DNA of 64,000 nucleotides from Theobroma cacao (GCF_000208745.1 NC_030852.1:28975801-29039800), one strand, 5' to 3'; positions 13,071 to 26,200 are shown, counted from the first letter of the stretch. Numbers and translations are program-made. The notes: a model not told the origin generated them from the sequence alone.

Positions 13071-13679
13071 AAGAGCCAATCCCAAAATATGTGATGTAAG
13101 ACACTCTAATAATTATATGTATGTATGTATAAAATTGTAAGAGTCAATCCCAATATATGTGATGTAATACACTCTAATAATTATATGCATGTGTATAAAA
13201 TTGTAAGAGCCAATCCCAATATATGTGATGTAATACACTCTTATAATTATATGTGTGTATGTATAATATTGTAAGAGCCAATCCCAATATATGTGATGTA
13301 ATACACTCTAATAATTATATGTGTGTATGTATAATATTGTAAGAGCCAATCCCAAAATATGTGATGTAAGACACTTTAATAATTATATGCATGTATGTAT
13401 AAAATTGTAAGAGCCAATCCCAATATATGTGATGTAATACACTCTAATAATTATATGCATGTGTGTTTAATATTGTAAGAGCCAATCCCAATATATGTGA
13501 TGTAATACACTCTTATAATTATATGTGTGCATGTATAATATTGTAAGAACCAATCCCAAAATATGTGATGTAATACACTCTAATAATTATATGTGTGTAT
13601 GTATAATATTGTAAGAGCCAATCCCAAAATATGTGATGTAATACACGCTAATAATTATATGTATGTATGTATAATGTGT
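13071..13679. repeat. Minisatellite, 68-bp monomer, nine copies
   Basis: Nine head-to-tail copies of a monomer beginning AAGAGCCAATCCCAA and ending in a GTATGTATG-type tract. Monomers 1-4 and 5-8 match pairwise (1 with 5 share GTAAGACAC, 2 with 6 share ATATGCATGTG, 3 with 7 share ACTCTTATAA), so there is a higher-order period of four monomers (about 272 bp). Unit 2 has a single monomer at about 50571-50634. Confidence 0.92.
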
Positions 13680-15568
13680 ATCTATTAAGGATCCACCAAT
13701 ATGTCTCTATCCCTTACTTTGATCTCCAGCTCACAATCCATTCATAGAAGCTACTATAGTTATTATTTTTTATTTATTGGGTAACTTGTTTATATTCTTT
13801 AGCAAATGAAATTCAATGGTCGGAGCATAAAAAAAAAGTTTGAAATTCAATTCAAGACCTTAACACACCAAAATGATTTTGATTTTAAACAGTAAGAGCT
13901 TGCAATTGTATGAAAAGAAAAGAAAAAGAATTGTTTGTGACTACCATTAGTGAATGTCATTGTTCAAAGAATTTGTTATTGTATGTGTTGAGTTTTAGGT
14001 TGACTAGAATTTTAAATTTTATTTGAATAGGATTCTTGTTTGTTTACAATATTGAATAGTTGTATGGTTTTAAATTTCTTATTTTTCATTAAGTCATAAT
14101 CGTATTCTACTTTAAACTTTTATATTATAAAAATGGATCTCTAAGCTTTAAAATTAAAAGTAGTGCTTTGGGAGCTCTAGAGAGGAGATATTTTGTAACT
14201 CTGTATTTTGCTCTAGTTAAAGTTAGAGTGGTTTGGATGGGTGTTCTTGATCAGTTATTTAAAAAGGATGTGTAAGAGATATTGGGTTGATTTGAAAAAA
14301 CATAAAAGTTAATTTATTATATTTTAATTTTTTAATAATAAAATAACAGTTTCACTTCGTAAACATAAGCAAGAGATCGAATCACTTAAATTTTTATATT
14401 TTTTTATTTACTTAATTTCTTTAGATTTTATCTTTATTATTTTTTAGATAATTATTATACCAGTATGTTTAACATGTAGAAATATCCAAGAGCTTTAATT
14501 ATATCCCTTAATTTAGTTCTCCTAAAAGAAAGATAATGAACGTGTGGTATCCTTCAACTTGTCTGTCACTTCGATCCACCTCTGCTTAAGCGTGCTCCCC
14601 ATCGATATTACTTTCTTTGAATAACTTTCCTTTGGCTTAGTCAAAAGTATAGAGCGTATTTTTTTTTCTCAACCAATCAAAAGACTTCATTGATAGTTGA
14701 ATGACAATTACAAAAGAGAATATGAAATGGCCGCCCAGCCAAGGAATTAACATAAGTTCAATTACAAAAGAGAATATGAAATGGCCGCCCAGCCAAGGAA
14801 TTAACATGAGTTATGTACCGAAACAAGAAAAAGGGAAAACCAAATCACAATAAGACAGACACATCCCCCTTCAGCAGCAGCAGACAGAAGTAGAGATGTT
14901 CTCAAAAAGCCATTAATATATCAAAGTGAAAGATGACGAAACTTGGTGGAAGGAAAGCACCAATGAAGTGGAAAACGTAATGCTCCACACTGATTTTAGG
15001 GATTAATACCCATGCAAGTTGCAAAGTTGCAGGTGAGCGTGCATTAAATCCATATTCAATGTCTAAAGAGGGACCAAGAATTTGATTGTGAAATTTTTTA
15101 AAGTCCAACAATGGCTGGTTTATATTACGATATACTAAAATGGGTTCTGACAAAACCATGTATAGAAAACCTTTGCATGGTAATAAATGTACAAAATGAT
15201 ACTAATTCCAATTAAACTGTGTGGTTATGACTATTCGTAGACTATGTTCTATGAGCACATCAGGAATGCTTGTTGGAAATTTAAAAGATTTTGTTATATT
15301 TGCAGATTATTATTCTGCTAAAATGATGAAAAATAAAACTGGAAGGCTAGAGAAAGATAAAGCGAGAAAGAAAATGTAATTAAATTCAAAGTCTTTTTAT
15401 AGTCTTTTCATTTAATTATAACACTTGTACATACATTTACAATGCAATATCTATATCTTACTTTACAAATCCATTATTCAATATGACAATAACTATAAAA
15501 AAGAAAATAAACTGATATTAACTAATAAATTAAAAATTGTTAAGAATAACTAAATATGCTTCTTCAAG
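13680..15568. other. Spacer between the minisatellite and transporter C
   Basis: AT-rich sequence shared with 50635-51948. It includes an antisense retroposon-like tail near 14660-14830 and the 3' flank of C. The minus-strand open frame at 14902-15159 is not preserved in unit 2 (one-base indel) and is not called. Confidence 0.5.
14705..14812. repeat. 54-bp direct tandem repeat
   Basis: Two adjacent copies begin at 14705 and 14759 (CAATTACAAAAGAGAATATG...), with one base differing at the end. Unit 2 has only one shortened, diverged version near 51160-51220, so the doubling is private to unit 1. Confidence 0.85.
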
Positions 15569-18500
15569 TCAAATCTTATTCTTCAACAATGCCAAACCAA
15601 TGGCTGTAACTATAAGAGTGGAAGGGACTCCAAATTTAAGGTGTTTCCAGAAAGATAAATTGTAGCCAACTAGAGCGTGGCGAGCTTGCTCACACACCAT
15701 CAAGTTAGCAGCCGATCCGAGAAGTGACAGGTTACCAGCTACAGTGCTGACCCAAGCTAAAATCAGCCATGCCTTCTTCTCATGGGTTGCAGAAATAGCT
15801 GATGCTGATAATGCCACCGGCTTTCTAAGCAAAAGAACTGTTTGAGAAATAAAAAGAAAACCATAAGCATATATGTTAATTTTAATGACAGGCTAAACCT
15901 GCTGGTGTTTTACAGCTACAACATTTCTAGCTGACAACTGTAGAGTGTGTAAACAGGAGAGTTTAAGGTGGTCCCGAATAGGCCAAGAGAGTTTTTTAAA
16001 TTGTGAAATGATGAGGTAGTCGTTAGAGGAGGAGATGACCAAGTTTCGAGAATGGCATTGTATGCAATCACTTGATCTGTGTGGTTACAACGCAATCAAA
16101 TTGTGTTTAGAAGCGCTGTATGGATGCGAATCAGGTTTTGGAGCTCAGCAAGCTTAGGGTTGCGGTTTGGGCCAAGGCTAAATAGAGAATCAGGCATGAA
16201 ATAGTCCAATAGTGGTGTCATGATTTCAAATTTGAAGGAATAAAAATAAAAAATTTAATATTTAAAGAGGTAACATTATATAATTTTTAAAAAATAAAAA
16301 AATAAAATTATAAATATTTAAAACAAAACAAGGAAAAAATTATGAACTTTTGAAACTTTGGGAGAGCGGGGCCCAGCTAGCCCCCCTCCCTCCGCCTCTA
16401 GGGTGATCCTTGACACATACCGGAATTCTGCTTTTGGTGTGGGAATGAAGGAGATATAGAGAAGTGGAGGGTTGGATCAAATCAGTGGTGGGGATGAATG
16501 TAATAAGTTGGGAGGTTAAGCATTTTTTTAGAGAGAACAATCTGTTGGCTGATAAACTTACAAAAGTTGAAGTTCAACGTGCTCAGGACCTCATCAATGT
16601 GCTGGATTAACCACTGGTATGGCTTATTATTGTGTGAGTTGATGGTTTCTATGTGATTTGATGAGACTGCTTTCCAGAATGATCAAGGACGAGGCTTTCT
16701 AGTGCTGAGATGATTTACCTCTGGTTGGTTATGGGTCATGTTGCTGTGGAGGTTTTGGTTTTTGTTCTTTTTTATTGTACATATGTTAGAAATGAACTTT
16801 TTTACCAGATGTTTTAACAGGTAGTTGGAATAGCTCTTTTTTGTTTCCTGGAAAGGTACAAGGCTGTCTTTGGTTTCTCTTTTGTTTGGGAGGGCAACTG
16901 GCAGGAAATAGGGAGGCAAGCGATTACTAGTGAATTGTATATATAGGTTTTTGGGTATAGGGTATTGAGATGATTGAGGATTGTTATTCCCAAAATTCAG
17001 AGTAACAGACCTGAATCAGACTCTAATTCATCCAGAGGTGCACTTTTGATTTCCTCTGTCTGAAATATATCATTAACTTTAAAAAAAAAATGTAGAGTGT
17101 AAACATCAACATATACCAGTTGGTACATTCGAAGCCAAATTTGAAAGGACGAGTATGACAATGGCAAGAACCGCTATCCCGAAAATATCATTGATCTTTG
17201 CATAGGGCTCCACCAAGTCCCAAAGAGTGCTTGGGATCCCAGTCTTGTTAAAGCCAGCCACTGTAGCAAACATTCCGCAGAAGAAAACTAGAAGCGGATA
17301 CGACACCTGGTAAAAGAAGAGAAGTGTAGCAGAACTTTGAGTAAGTACCCACGTCAAAGAGATTACAAGAAGCAAAAGATGCAATAGCAAGAACATTCTG
17401 GTTTGCAGATTACCTTTTCTAGGCAAGGGTGTGCATCATTAAAATCAAGAACGATAAGAGCAATTGCAGCGGTGATTGCAGTCCAGGACATGTTAAAATC
17501 CATAAGAAACGAAATCAGCATTCCTAAGGTAACAAGGTACACGCATGGTTTCCACATTGTCCTTTTCCACCTTGTGGCCAAGTTTTCCTTCCCTGCTGGT
17601 TTCGAAGATTCTACGAAGACTGGTGCCCTCACTCTATGTTGCTTTGATAGAAGTGGAATTGCCTCACTTCTCTCGGAAGAACCAACACTTGTCACGGTTA
17701 TCATTACTGCATTAGACTCAACTGCGCTCTTGGATACCATTTGGATCATTTCACTCTCAACAAAACTCTCTCGGTTTTTAAGAGTGTCAACATAAGCTGT
17801 GTTTGTATTAGTTTTGGGAGATATTTGTGGGTTCATTGTTTCCAATATGGAGTTCCATTCTTGAGAGTTTAATGATGAAGAATGTAACATCGTGGCTGGT
17901 GAATCACAAGGAAAAATTCTATTTTCATCTGCTACTACTTTTCCAATGGCATCTTCTTCATCTATCGGAATAGATAACAAGCTCCAATACATGCACAGAA
18001 GCAGCAAAAAGTTCACAATTAAACCCACAAGCATTGCCGGCCGAATTCCAATAAGAAAATCCCCAAACGAAATTTTACTGTTAAATGCTATGACCAGGTT
18101 TTGGGGGCTTCCAATTGGAGTTGCCGCAGAGCCAATATTTGCACTTGTCGCAAGAGCGAGCAGGAAGGGATGAGGGGGTAGATTATGTTGTCTTGCAATT
18201 GTTAACACAAATTCAGTCAAAATTACACATGAGGTATCATTGGTGAAAAGAGCACTTGAAATGGCAGAAATCAGGCAGATTCTGAAAATTAAGTCCTTAG
18301 CACCTTTACTTGTCCATGCAAGCAACTTAGCTAGATATTTACACATATCTGCTCTTTCAAGATAGACACTGACAACCATAGTACCAAATAAAAGGCCAAG
18401 GATCGGGAGATCAATTGTGGAATAAGCTTGATCTGGAGTCATGACTCCGAATAAAACCATGAGCAAGCCCCCAAGTAGGGAGCCCGCAGTTCTCCGTATT

Positions 18501-18595
18501 GGCATAAAAGGTACTGTAGGGAAAACAGCCAATACCCAAAAGACTGCAAAAGCAATGGATCCTAGAACTACATCAACCGGAAAAGCCATGTCCAT
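15569..18595 (-). CDS. LSI2-like: Lsi2-like transporter C (unit 1), intact frame with altered motif residues
   Basis: Exons 18595-17414, 17306-17117 and 15837-15569 give 546 aa with the same splice phases as A and B. Intron 2 is long (1279 bp) because it carries a LINE remnant. The protein begins [10 protein letters not shown] and keeps TNDTSC and SNVPT. It differs from C' and from the other paralogues at constant positions: R for G at 34, C for F at 85, T for K at 95, S for N at 163 (so GSPQN instead of GNPQN) and R for L at 185 inside a hydrophobic segment. About 18165-18415 is closer to B than to C', which suggests gene conversion. The frame is open, so it may be expressed, but transport may be impaired. 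Family role: membrane efflux of metalloids or anions. Confidence 0.87.
15949..17090 (+). mobile_element. 5'-truncated LINE remnant in intron 2 of C
   Basis: The segment ends in an A10 tract (17081-17090) and is flanked by the 10-bp direct repeat TGTAGAGTGT at 15939-15948 and 17091-17100, the marks of target-primed reverse transcription. On the plus strand, a frame ending at stop 16608-16610 reads [17 protein letters not shown], which resembles the end of the RNase H domain of plant LINEs. It lies antisense to the host gene. The same insertion is in C' (52329-53467), so it is older than the block duplication. A G/C-rich stretch at 16365-16400 may be a further nested fragment. Confidence 0.8.
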
Positions 18596-21500
18596 TTTCT
18601 CAGCACAATAAAAATGTTCTTCTTGCTAGCAAGTTTCGAATCTTCAAAATCTTATTCAGTAGGATTCCAGGAAGTGCATGAAGTTCTAAGCCCTAAAAAT
18701 CTTATACATCGGAACTGTAGTACTTTCAAGTACTGCTAGCTTATCAGAAACTAGCTGCTAGGGGCGTGCACTAAAGAGCCGAGATATTGATTATCCAACC
18801 GGTTGAACATTGTCAGTGAGTGAAGACAAGATTTGACCCCGAACAAGACACTGTCACAAAAGCAAGCAACATTATAAAACTCAAATATCCTGAAAAAACG
18901 TTCATTGAACAGTAACCAAACAGCTTGAGAGCAGACAATAAATACACTGAAAAGTAATTAGTTATGCAAAAAGATATTCCATGCAAAATCTCTTGCATGT
19001 TAGAAAGATAAGAATTAAGCTTGAGAAAAATACAAACAAAAATATCATCATCATCATCATCAGGATACCTAGTGCAATAGATAATGGTACTATAAGATAA
19101 AATCCGGATTCTAATTCCAAGTACGTATACCCTGGCCAAATGCGCATACAAAATGCTTTTAAAATACCAAAAAAACAAAATCATATAGTTCAGCTTGTTT
19201 CTATAAAATGCTACTCTCATGGTCACATATGCTCCCAGTTCATGCGTCAAACGACCAAATAAATTTTTTTTTTTTGAAAGGCATGAACATTTCATTGAAA
19301 GAGCTAGCTGGCAAGGGGTTGCCAGAAAAAAACAGAGAGGGTAGAGAAAATCGCTTCAGCTGCTAATCCCCTGTTACAAAGAGACAAAATGGGTTACACA
19401 ATTTAGCCACAAAAAAACAATTAGTCCCCTGGGTCCTAAATGGTAATACAGTTCAGCTACAAAACATAAGAAAAAAGCGAAGGGGTAGAAAATATTTGTG
19501 CCCACCTGTACATGCAAAAATACCTCAAAAATATTTTAAAACAGGAAACACCAGATGGGAAGTTTTCAAACAAGATAGAAGAACCGCGCCCTTGGTTCAT
19601 CTATCTTCGCCTCTACTGTATTCAACGAACTGTTAATTAGCTCAAATCTCAATATCCATATGTAATTCAAATGCTATAATAATCTGTCTCACACTCTACA
19701 TATTGTGACTATTCCTCTAAAAAAGAAAGCACTTTAAACTCACTTTAACAAAAAGTTGTACCAGCTCTAATGGCGTTGAGAGCGTCTTGGGTTGGACGTG
19801 AAGGTGTGGGGCCTTTATAATAGAAGAAACCAGGTTTGTAATTGGATGGATTAGATACTTAAGAATACTATCATCACTTTCAGGTTTAGTCAAAAATGTT
19901 GAAGATCCGTAATTTCCTTCGCTCCTTCATTGTTTGTTTTTCTTTCTAAGAGTTTTGTTGCGACTTGTGATAAAACCTAAGGAAAAATTGTCACATTTAC
20001 ATTAATTCTGAAACTTCTTGGAAAAACCTTTAACGACTAGGTTCATATACCGTTCTTTAAGGTTTATTAGCCTAGTGGTCCTGTAATGTGAAGTCTAGCC
20101 ATGCATTTATAGTTACGTGTTGAGTTGTGAATTTGACTTTTATATATATTCCGGTGCATCCACAGAAGAGGAAATCACAATGCATCTTGCTCAGCAGGCG
20201 TAGCTTGGAGTGGGAGTGTAGCGTAGGTAAGGTAATGAAAGTCGCCGCCAGAGAGGAAGCCAAACCGGCCTATTAAGCGCAACTATAACAAAAGAAAAGG
20301 ATGTTTTTTGTTTTTCGATAGAAAGAAAAAGAAGGAAAAGCAGTTTGGAAATTGAAAATAGGGTTTTTTTTTACATATCAAGTAAAATTATGAGATATTT
20401 ATTGAGATTTGTCAATAATCTAAAATGAGAAATGTTATAGAGTAATTTAAGTTGTGAATAATAAAATTACTATACATATGATTTAAATGAAAACAGATGA
20501 ATCAATATTAATTCAGATTTAAATTTAATTATTAAAAAATCTTAAAAATTGATTGAAAAATTAATATTATATATGTATATTGCGAATTTAACTATTTATT
20601 AAATTTTTTTATAAATAAGATATTTCAATATTTTATTAATATGACACTTTTCAAAAATCTTCCTAGAGATAATGTTTTAGTTTTATTAAGCAATCTTATG
20701 TGAATTTCATTCTCATACTTTATTTTTATATAAGTACACTATTTTTATTTTCTCTTAATAAAAAAAAAGGAAAAATAGAAGGTGTAAACCGTAAAACGAA
20801 TTGAAGTATCGAGCGGCACCAGGCACTGTTTGACCCGACAGTAAACGATATAACCCGATAACCAAAGAATCGGGTTCCGTTGGGCAGAGGGATCTCGGCC
20901 CATTTATAATCATTACAAGCTGAATCAGCCCAATTTCAAATTGTTGACTTTTCTTCTTTTTTAAAAAAAAGCTTTTAAGACTTGTTCTTTAAATTAGGGG
21001 AAAAAATGAAACAACCTTGGGCTAAAATGGTTCAATAGTGAACGCAAAAACCTCATTCAGATGCAAAGCTTTGGGTTCAACTCATTACAATGTGAAGCTT
21101 GGACTTTGGATTCAGTTGTAAACATCAGGTTCCAAATGGACAAATACCAATCTTGCTCTATTGATAGAAAAGATAAGATTTCTAGCATTGGTCAGTTGGT
21201 CAGATACTAAGAAAGAGAAGGATATGAGAAAAGAAACAGAGCAGAAGTGAGGCCGCAAAATCCCCGTCGATCTTAGTGTGACTTTGTAAATCAGAGTCCA
21301 TTTTCTGTTGGCCACAGGCTGTTTTATCTTTTCTGTCTGTTGATTTTTGTTAGGGATAGGTGGGCAGGACAGAGACATAGCTTGGCTGCTAGTCTGCTAC
21401 CCAACAAACATTATTCTGCTTATCCTTAGCCAGCATAAAAAGTGCTGGCATCAACCATCATTTTATGATCTACTAAAAACTTCCACTGTCTTACTGATCC

Positions 21501-22717
21501 ATCTATGCCCTACAAAGATTTGCCTTTTAAAATCATATTGACTCATCAACTACTATCTGCACCATACTTGCATTCCCGACTTCAATGCTATGCAGAGTTG
21601 GTCCGGAGTTAGGACTGCTTCAGCTGTGGGTTCTTTGGTTAATTCTGGATCCGGATATTGAAACTGGCTATTGGACTTGCTCTAGCTTCCAAACTACTAA
21701 TATTTTCCAATAAAATTTACCCTTGACCTGATAACCTGGCATAAAAAATGGTATGCATTAGCCATTTGGCCATCAACTCTAACTGGTGTTCATGACACAG
21801 AAGTTACCCGAAGTAATGAGCCTTTAGAGGTTTAACCACAGGAAGACCCATTTTTTTTCTCTGCCAGCAGTCCCAGAGCAATATTTATTAATAGTGAGCA
21901 GCGATGTTCTTTCTTCTACCTTTTCCATTCCAAGAATCCTACTAAATGCCTTTCTTATCAGTGACAACAGACGATGCCGTGCTGGATGCTGCCTCATAAT
22001 ATTTGCAATTCCTAAGGAGATCTCTTTGTGCGCTAGCTTAACTAGTTGTCCAAGGCCAGGCCTTTGTTAAACACCATGACACACCTAAGCAAGGTTAAAA
22101 CATAGCCACAAATTTCCAGGAGCCGGTAAAGAAAAGATAATTCCTGATAGAATCAGAATGAACTAGCAATTTGAAGCGTATGGATCATCTTCATAGCATT
22201 TTTAATTTTTGGGAAGCAGACTCATACATCGATATGGTGTAGTTCACAAAATGGCAACTAGGCACCAGGTTGAGTTGGCTGTTGATGAGCAATTTGCTGC
22301 TGATTAATTAACATAGGACTCAGGCATACAGTGAATAGTAGAATGATATTGAATGGGTGCTGAAACAATGCATTGTAGTTGCCTAAAAAGACCAAGATAT
22401 TAACCTCGTTAATCACCAAATGAGCTGCAATTTACTAGCATGAAAAAAAAATTATCCTTATTATTATTACATATTAGAGGAAAATGAAAATAATAATAAT
22501 AACACAACACTATATGTGAATACTATTCTTTTTTTTTTCTTTTGTATAACATCGGGGAAAGAAATATTAAAAGAATGCTCTAACAGTACCCACACTGTTG
22601 ACCCCAATGAATTATTCCTTCACCGGATCATCTTTCAGGTCACGAGGGATAAAGACTCTTCTGACCTCTGAAAACTAGCCTTTAGTCCACCATCTAATAC
22701 CATACTGTTGAAGCTAT
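18596..22717. other. Spacer between transporter C and the Copia insertion
   Basis: Upstream region of C, then the 3' flank of the HRGP-like gene. It holds an ATC-type microsatellite near 19041-19062 and a T-run at 19263-19275 followed by sequence like an antisense retroposon tail. A TATA-like motif on the minus strand near 19815-19822 could serve C. Segment 20142-20284 is missing from unit 2. The part from 20300 to 22715 aligns with 58860-61318. No gene is supported. Confidence 0.5.
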
Positions 22718-23260
22718 TGTTGGATATTTTCAAATAAAAAATATAATTTCATATCTTAATAAAAGAAAAAATTGTGACTGTTGAAAATTAAATTAAAAAA
22801 AAATTGTATATGTTAAAAATAAATAAATAAAATTAAAAAAATAATAAAAAGATTGGAAAAAACCAACAGGAAGCAACTTTTTGAAATAGACACAAACAGT
22901 GTCTCTTGGGAATAGACATTTATGCCTATAAAAGAGACTCTCTTTATCCAACAGAACGTACATAAGAAAAACAAAAACTTTCCTTTCTTTCTCAAATTTC
23001 TCAAGTTTTTTTCTATACTATTTTCCTGCAGAAAAATATTATAAAAATTTGATAATCTTGTTATATTCCGGTTAGTGCTCAGTGGATTGATTTCGTCAGT
23101 GCAAAAAGTTGTCAATCATTGGGCTTCATTGTATCTTTAAAGTGTATACGTCGGAAACTTTTTTGCACACTACAAGTGGGGGCAAATAAAACCTTAAGGA
23201 CAATGGCATTGATATACGCCTTGAAGCCAATTTCTAAGTTTTCAATTTGGTGTTCTAACA
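22718..23260 (+). repeat. 5' LTR of the plus-strand Copia element
   Basis: 543-bp repeat matching 27753-28322. A TATAAAAG motif near 22927-22934 is the likely LTR promoter; the downstream part has the usual TG/CA ends. Confidence 0.92.
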
Positions 23261-23288
23261 ATCTTAAGGTTTTCTTTTCGTTCCAACA

Positions 23289-26200
23289 ATGGCTGCTGCA
23301 AGTGGGACACTAAGAGAATTGGCTTCTAATTTTGTAAAATTGGACCGGTTTGATGGTGGCAACTTTCTAAGATGGCAAAAGAAGATGCATTTCCTAATAT
23401 CAACCTTGAAAGTTGTCTATGTTTTGACCACACCTAGACCAAAAGAAGACGAAAATGAGTCTGTTGCTACAACGAGAGAAAGGCAAAAATGGGAAAATGC
23501 CGATTATATGTGCAAAGGTTACATCTCGAATGGTTTGGTTGATGGCTTATTTGACACATACCAAAATGAGGCTACTGCAAAAGAATTATGTGACAAACTG
23601 GAAGCCATGTACATGACAGAAGATGCAACAAGTAAGAAATTTCTAGTTAGTCGCTTTATTAATTATCAAATGGTTGATGGGCGTTCTGTTATAGAACAAC
23701 TAAGAGAAATTGAAAGAATGCTTAATCAGTTTAAATAATATAAAATGAAAATGGATGAAACTATAATTGTATCCTCCATTATAGACAAACTTCCTCCATT
23801 ATAGACAAACTTCCTCCATCATGGAAAGACTTTAAAAGAAGTCTAAAACACAAAAAGGAAGAAATAACTCTTGGGGCTTTGGCAAATCATCTTCGAATTG
23901 AAGAGGAATACAGGAAACAAGAACAAGTTGTTGTTTCTGGTGAAGCCAAAGTACATGTTGTAGAGGAAAGATAGACCACTAAACCTGTCAAAAAGAAGTT
24001 CAAGCAGATTGCTAATGGTCCGAAATTCAAAAGACAAAATAAAAGCACATGTTTCTATTGTGGAAAACCAGGACATTTCAAGAATGAATATCGATTATTG
24101 AAGAAGAAAAATAATTCTTCAAAAAGAAAAGCTTCTGAAAATTTTATAGTTATGATTTCTGAAATCAATGTACTTGAAGAAAATGATGCTTGGTGGGTTG
24201 ATTCTGGAGCAACAAAACATGTGTGCAATGATAAGAGTGTTTTCAAGAATTTCGTATTAAGTGAGTGTGAAAATTTCCTATACATGGAAAATTCTTCCAC
24301 AACAATGATTAAAGGCAAAGGGACTGTTGAACTTCAATTCACTTCTGAAAAAACTTTAACTTTGAAAGATGTATTCTATGTTCCAGAAGTTAGGAAAAAT
24401 TTAGTGTCTAAAAGTCTATTAAATAAGTTTGGTTTCAAGCTTGTATTTGAGGCAGATAAATTCATTTTGTCCAAAGGGAGAATTTTTGTTGGAAAAGGTT
24501 ACATGTGTGATGGAATGTTTAAATTAAATACTGTTAATAATAAGATAGATGTTTCTACTTATATGATTGAATCTTCTTATTTATGGCATTATAGATTATG
24601 ACATTTAAATTATAGAAGATTGGATGACATGTATAAAATGGACTTAATTCCAAAATTCAATCCAAATATTGATAAATGTAATACATACATGCTAACAAAA
24701 ATAACTAGAAATCCTTTTCCTAAAGTTAAAAGAAATACCAAATTACTTGAATTAATACATAGTGATGTGTGTGATATGCATAGTACACCTACATTAGTTG
24801 GAAAGAAATATTTTCTCACATTCATTGATGATTTCTCTAGATATTGCTACGTATATTTGTTGCATTCTAAAGATGAAGTACTTGATAAATTTAAGGTTTA
24901 TAAATTAGAAGTTGAATTACAATGTGAATCTTTTATCAAGTGTTTAAGATCGGATAGAGGTAGAGAATATTATAGTCCAAGTTATTTTGCCTCCACTGGA
25001 ATAATCCATCATATTTCAGCACCTAACACACCACAACATAATGGTGTAGCAGAAAGGAATAATAGGGTCTTGATCGAAATGGTAAATGCTATGTTATCAT
25101 ATTCAGGTCTTGGAAAAGGTTTTTGGGGAGAAGCTTTGTTAACAGCTTGTCATATATTAAATAGAATTCCTATAAAGGAAACTAAAATGACCCCGTATAA
25201 GCAATAGAAGAAAAAGAAACCAAACCTTAATTATATGAAGGTTTGGGGATGTAAAGCTGTAGTTAAAATTTCGAAACCCAAAAAAAAGAAATTGGGCGAA
25301 AGAGGAATAGAATGCATATTCATAGGATATGCACAACATAGTAAAGTATATAGGTTCATGGTAATTGAACTAAATGATTCAATTCCTGTCAATACTGTTA
25401 TTTAATCAAGAGATGCAATATTTAATGAAAATAGATTCAAATCTGTTTTAAGACAACTACAACCACTACAATCAATTCAGTCAAATGTCATTCCATTGGA
25501 ACAAAATCAAGATAATGATGAATCTAGATCAGAAATAAGGAAAAGCAAAAGGGCTAGAAAGGTAAAAGATTTTGGCCTAGACTTTTATATGTTCCTTGTA
25601 GAAGGAATAAGGAAAAATATTGACAATAAGATTTCTTATTGTTTTAATTTAGAATCAGACCCTGTTACATATGATGAGACAATGAAGTCTCAAGATTCTA
25701 CATTTTGGAATGAAGCAATCAATGATGAGATAGACTCAATAATGGGAAATAATACTTGAATTTTGGTTGATCTTCCACCAGGTTTCAAACCAATAGGTTG
25801 TAAATGGATTTTCAAAAAGAAAATTAAAGTAGATGGAACCATAGACAAATTCAAAGCAAGATTAGTAGCCAAAGGCTTTAAGCAAAAGCAAGGGATTGAC
25901 TACTTTGATACTTATGCTCCAGTAGCAAGAATTGCTACAATTAGACTTCTAATCTCCCTTGCATCAATTTATAAGTTGGTAATTCACCAAATGGATGTCA
26001 AAATAGTATTTTTAAATGGTGAATTAGAAGAGGAAGTCTACATGGAACAACCAGAAGGGTTTGTTGCTTCAAGACAAGAGCATAAAGTTTGTAAACTTGT
26101 CAAATCATTGTATGGGCTAAAACAAGCACCTAAACAATGGCATAAAAAATTTGATGAAATTGTTTTAGCTAATGGCTACAACATAAATGAATCTGACAAG

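Noticed and set aside
13071..13679. Regular direct repeats considered as a CRISPR-like array
   Set aside because: Monomers are contiguous with no unique spacers, and the genome is a plant; it is a minisatellite.
14902..15159. Minus-strand open frame of 85 codons, partly shared with 51326-51577 (common stretch around LGPSLDIEYGFNARSP)
   Set aside because: A one-base indel between the units breaks the shared frame near its C-terminal end and the N-terminal parts differ; no family recognised. It may be a fragment of an old insertion in the 3' flank of C.
15949..17090. Considered as extra exons of transporter C
   Set aside because: The A-tail and target duplication mark it as an insertion, and joining exon 2 directly to exon 3 keeps phase and family length.
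20072..20263. Minus-strand frame resembling a plastid transit peptide
   Set aside because: It starts at TTG and not ATG, and most of it lies in a segment deleted from unit 2. No downstream exon is evident.
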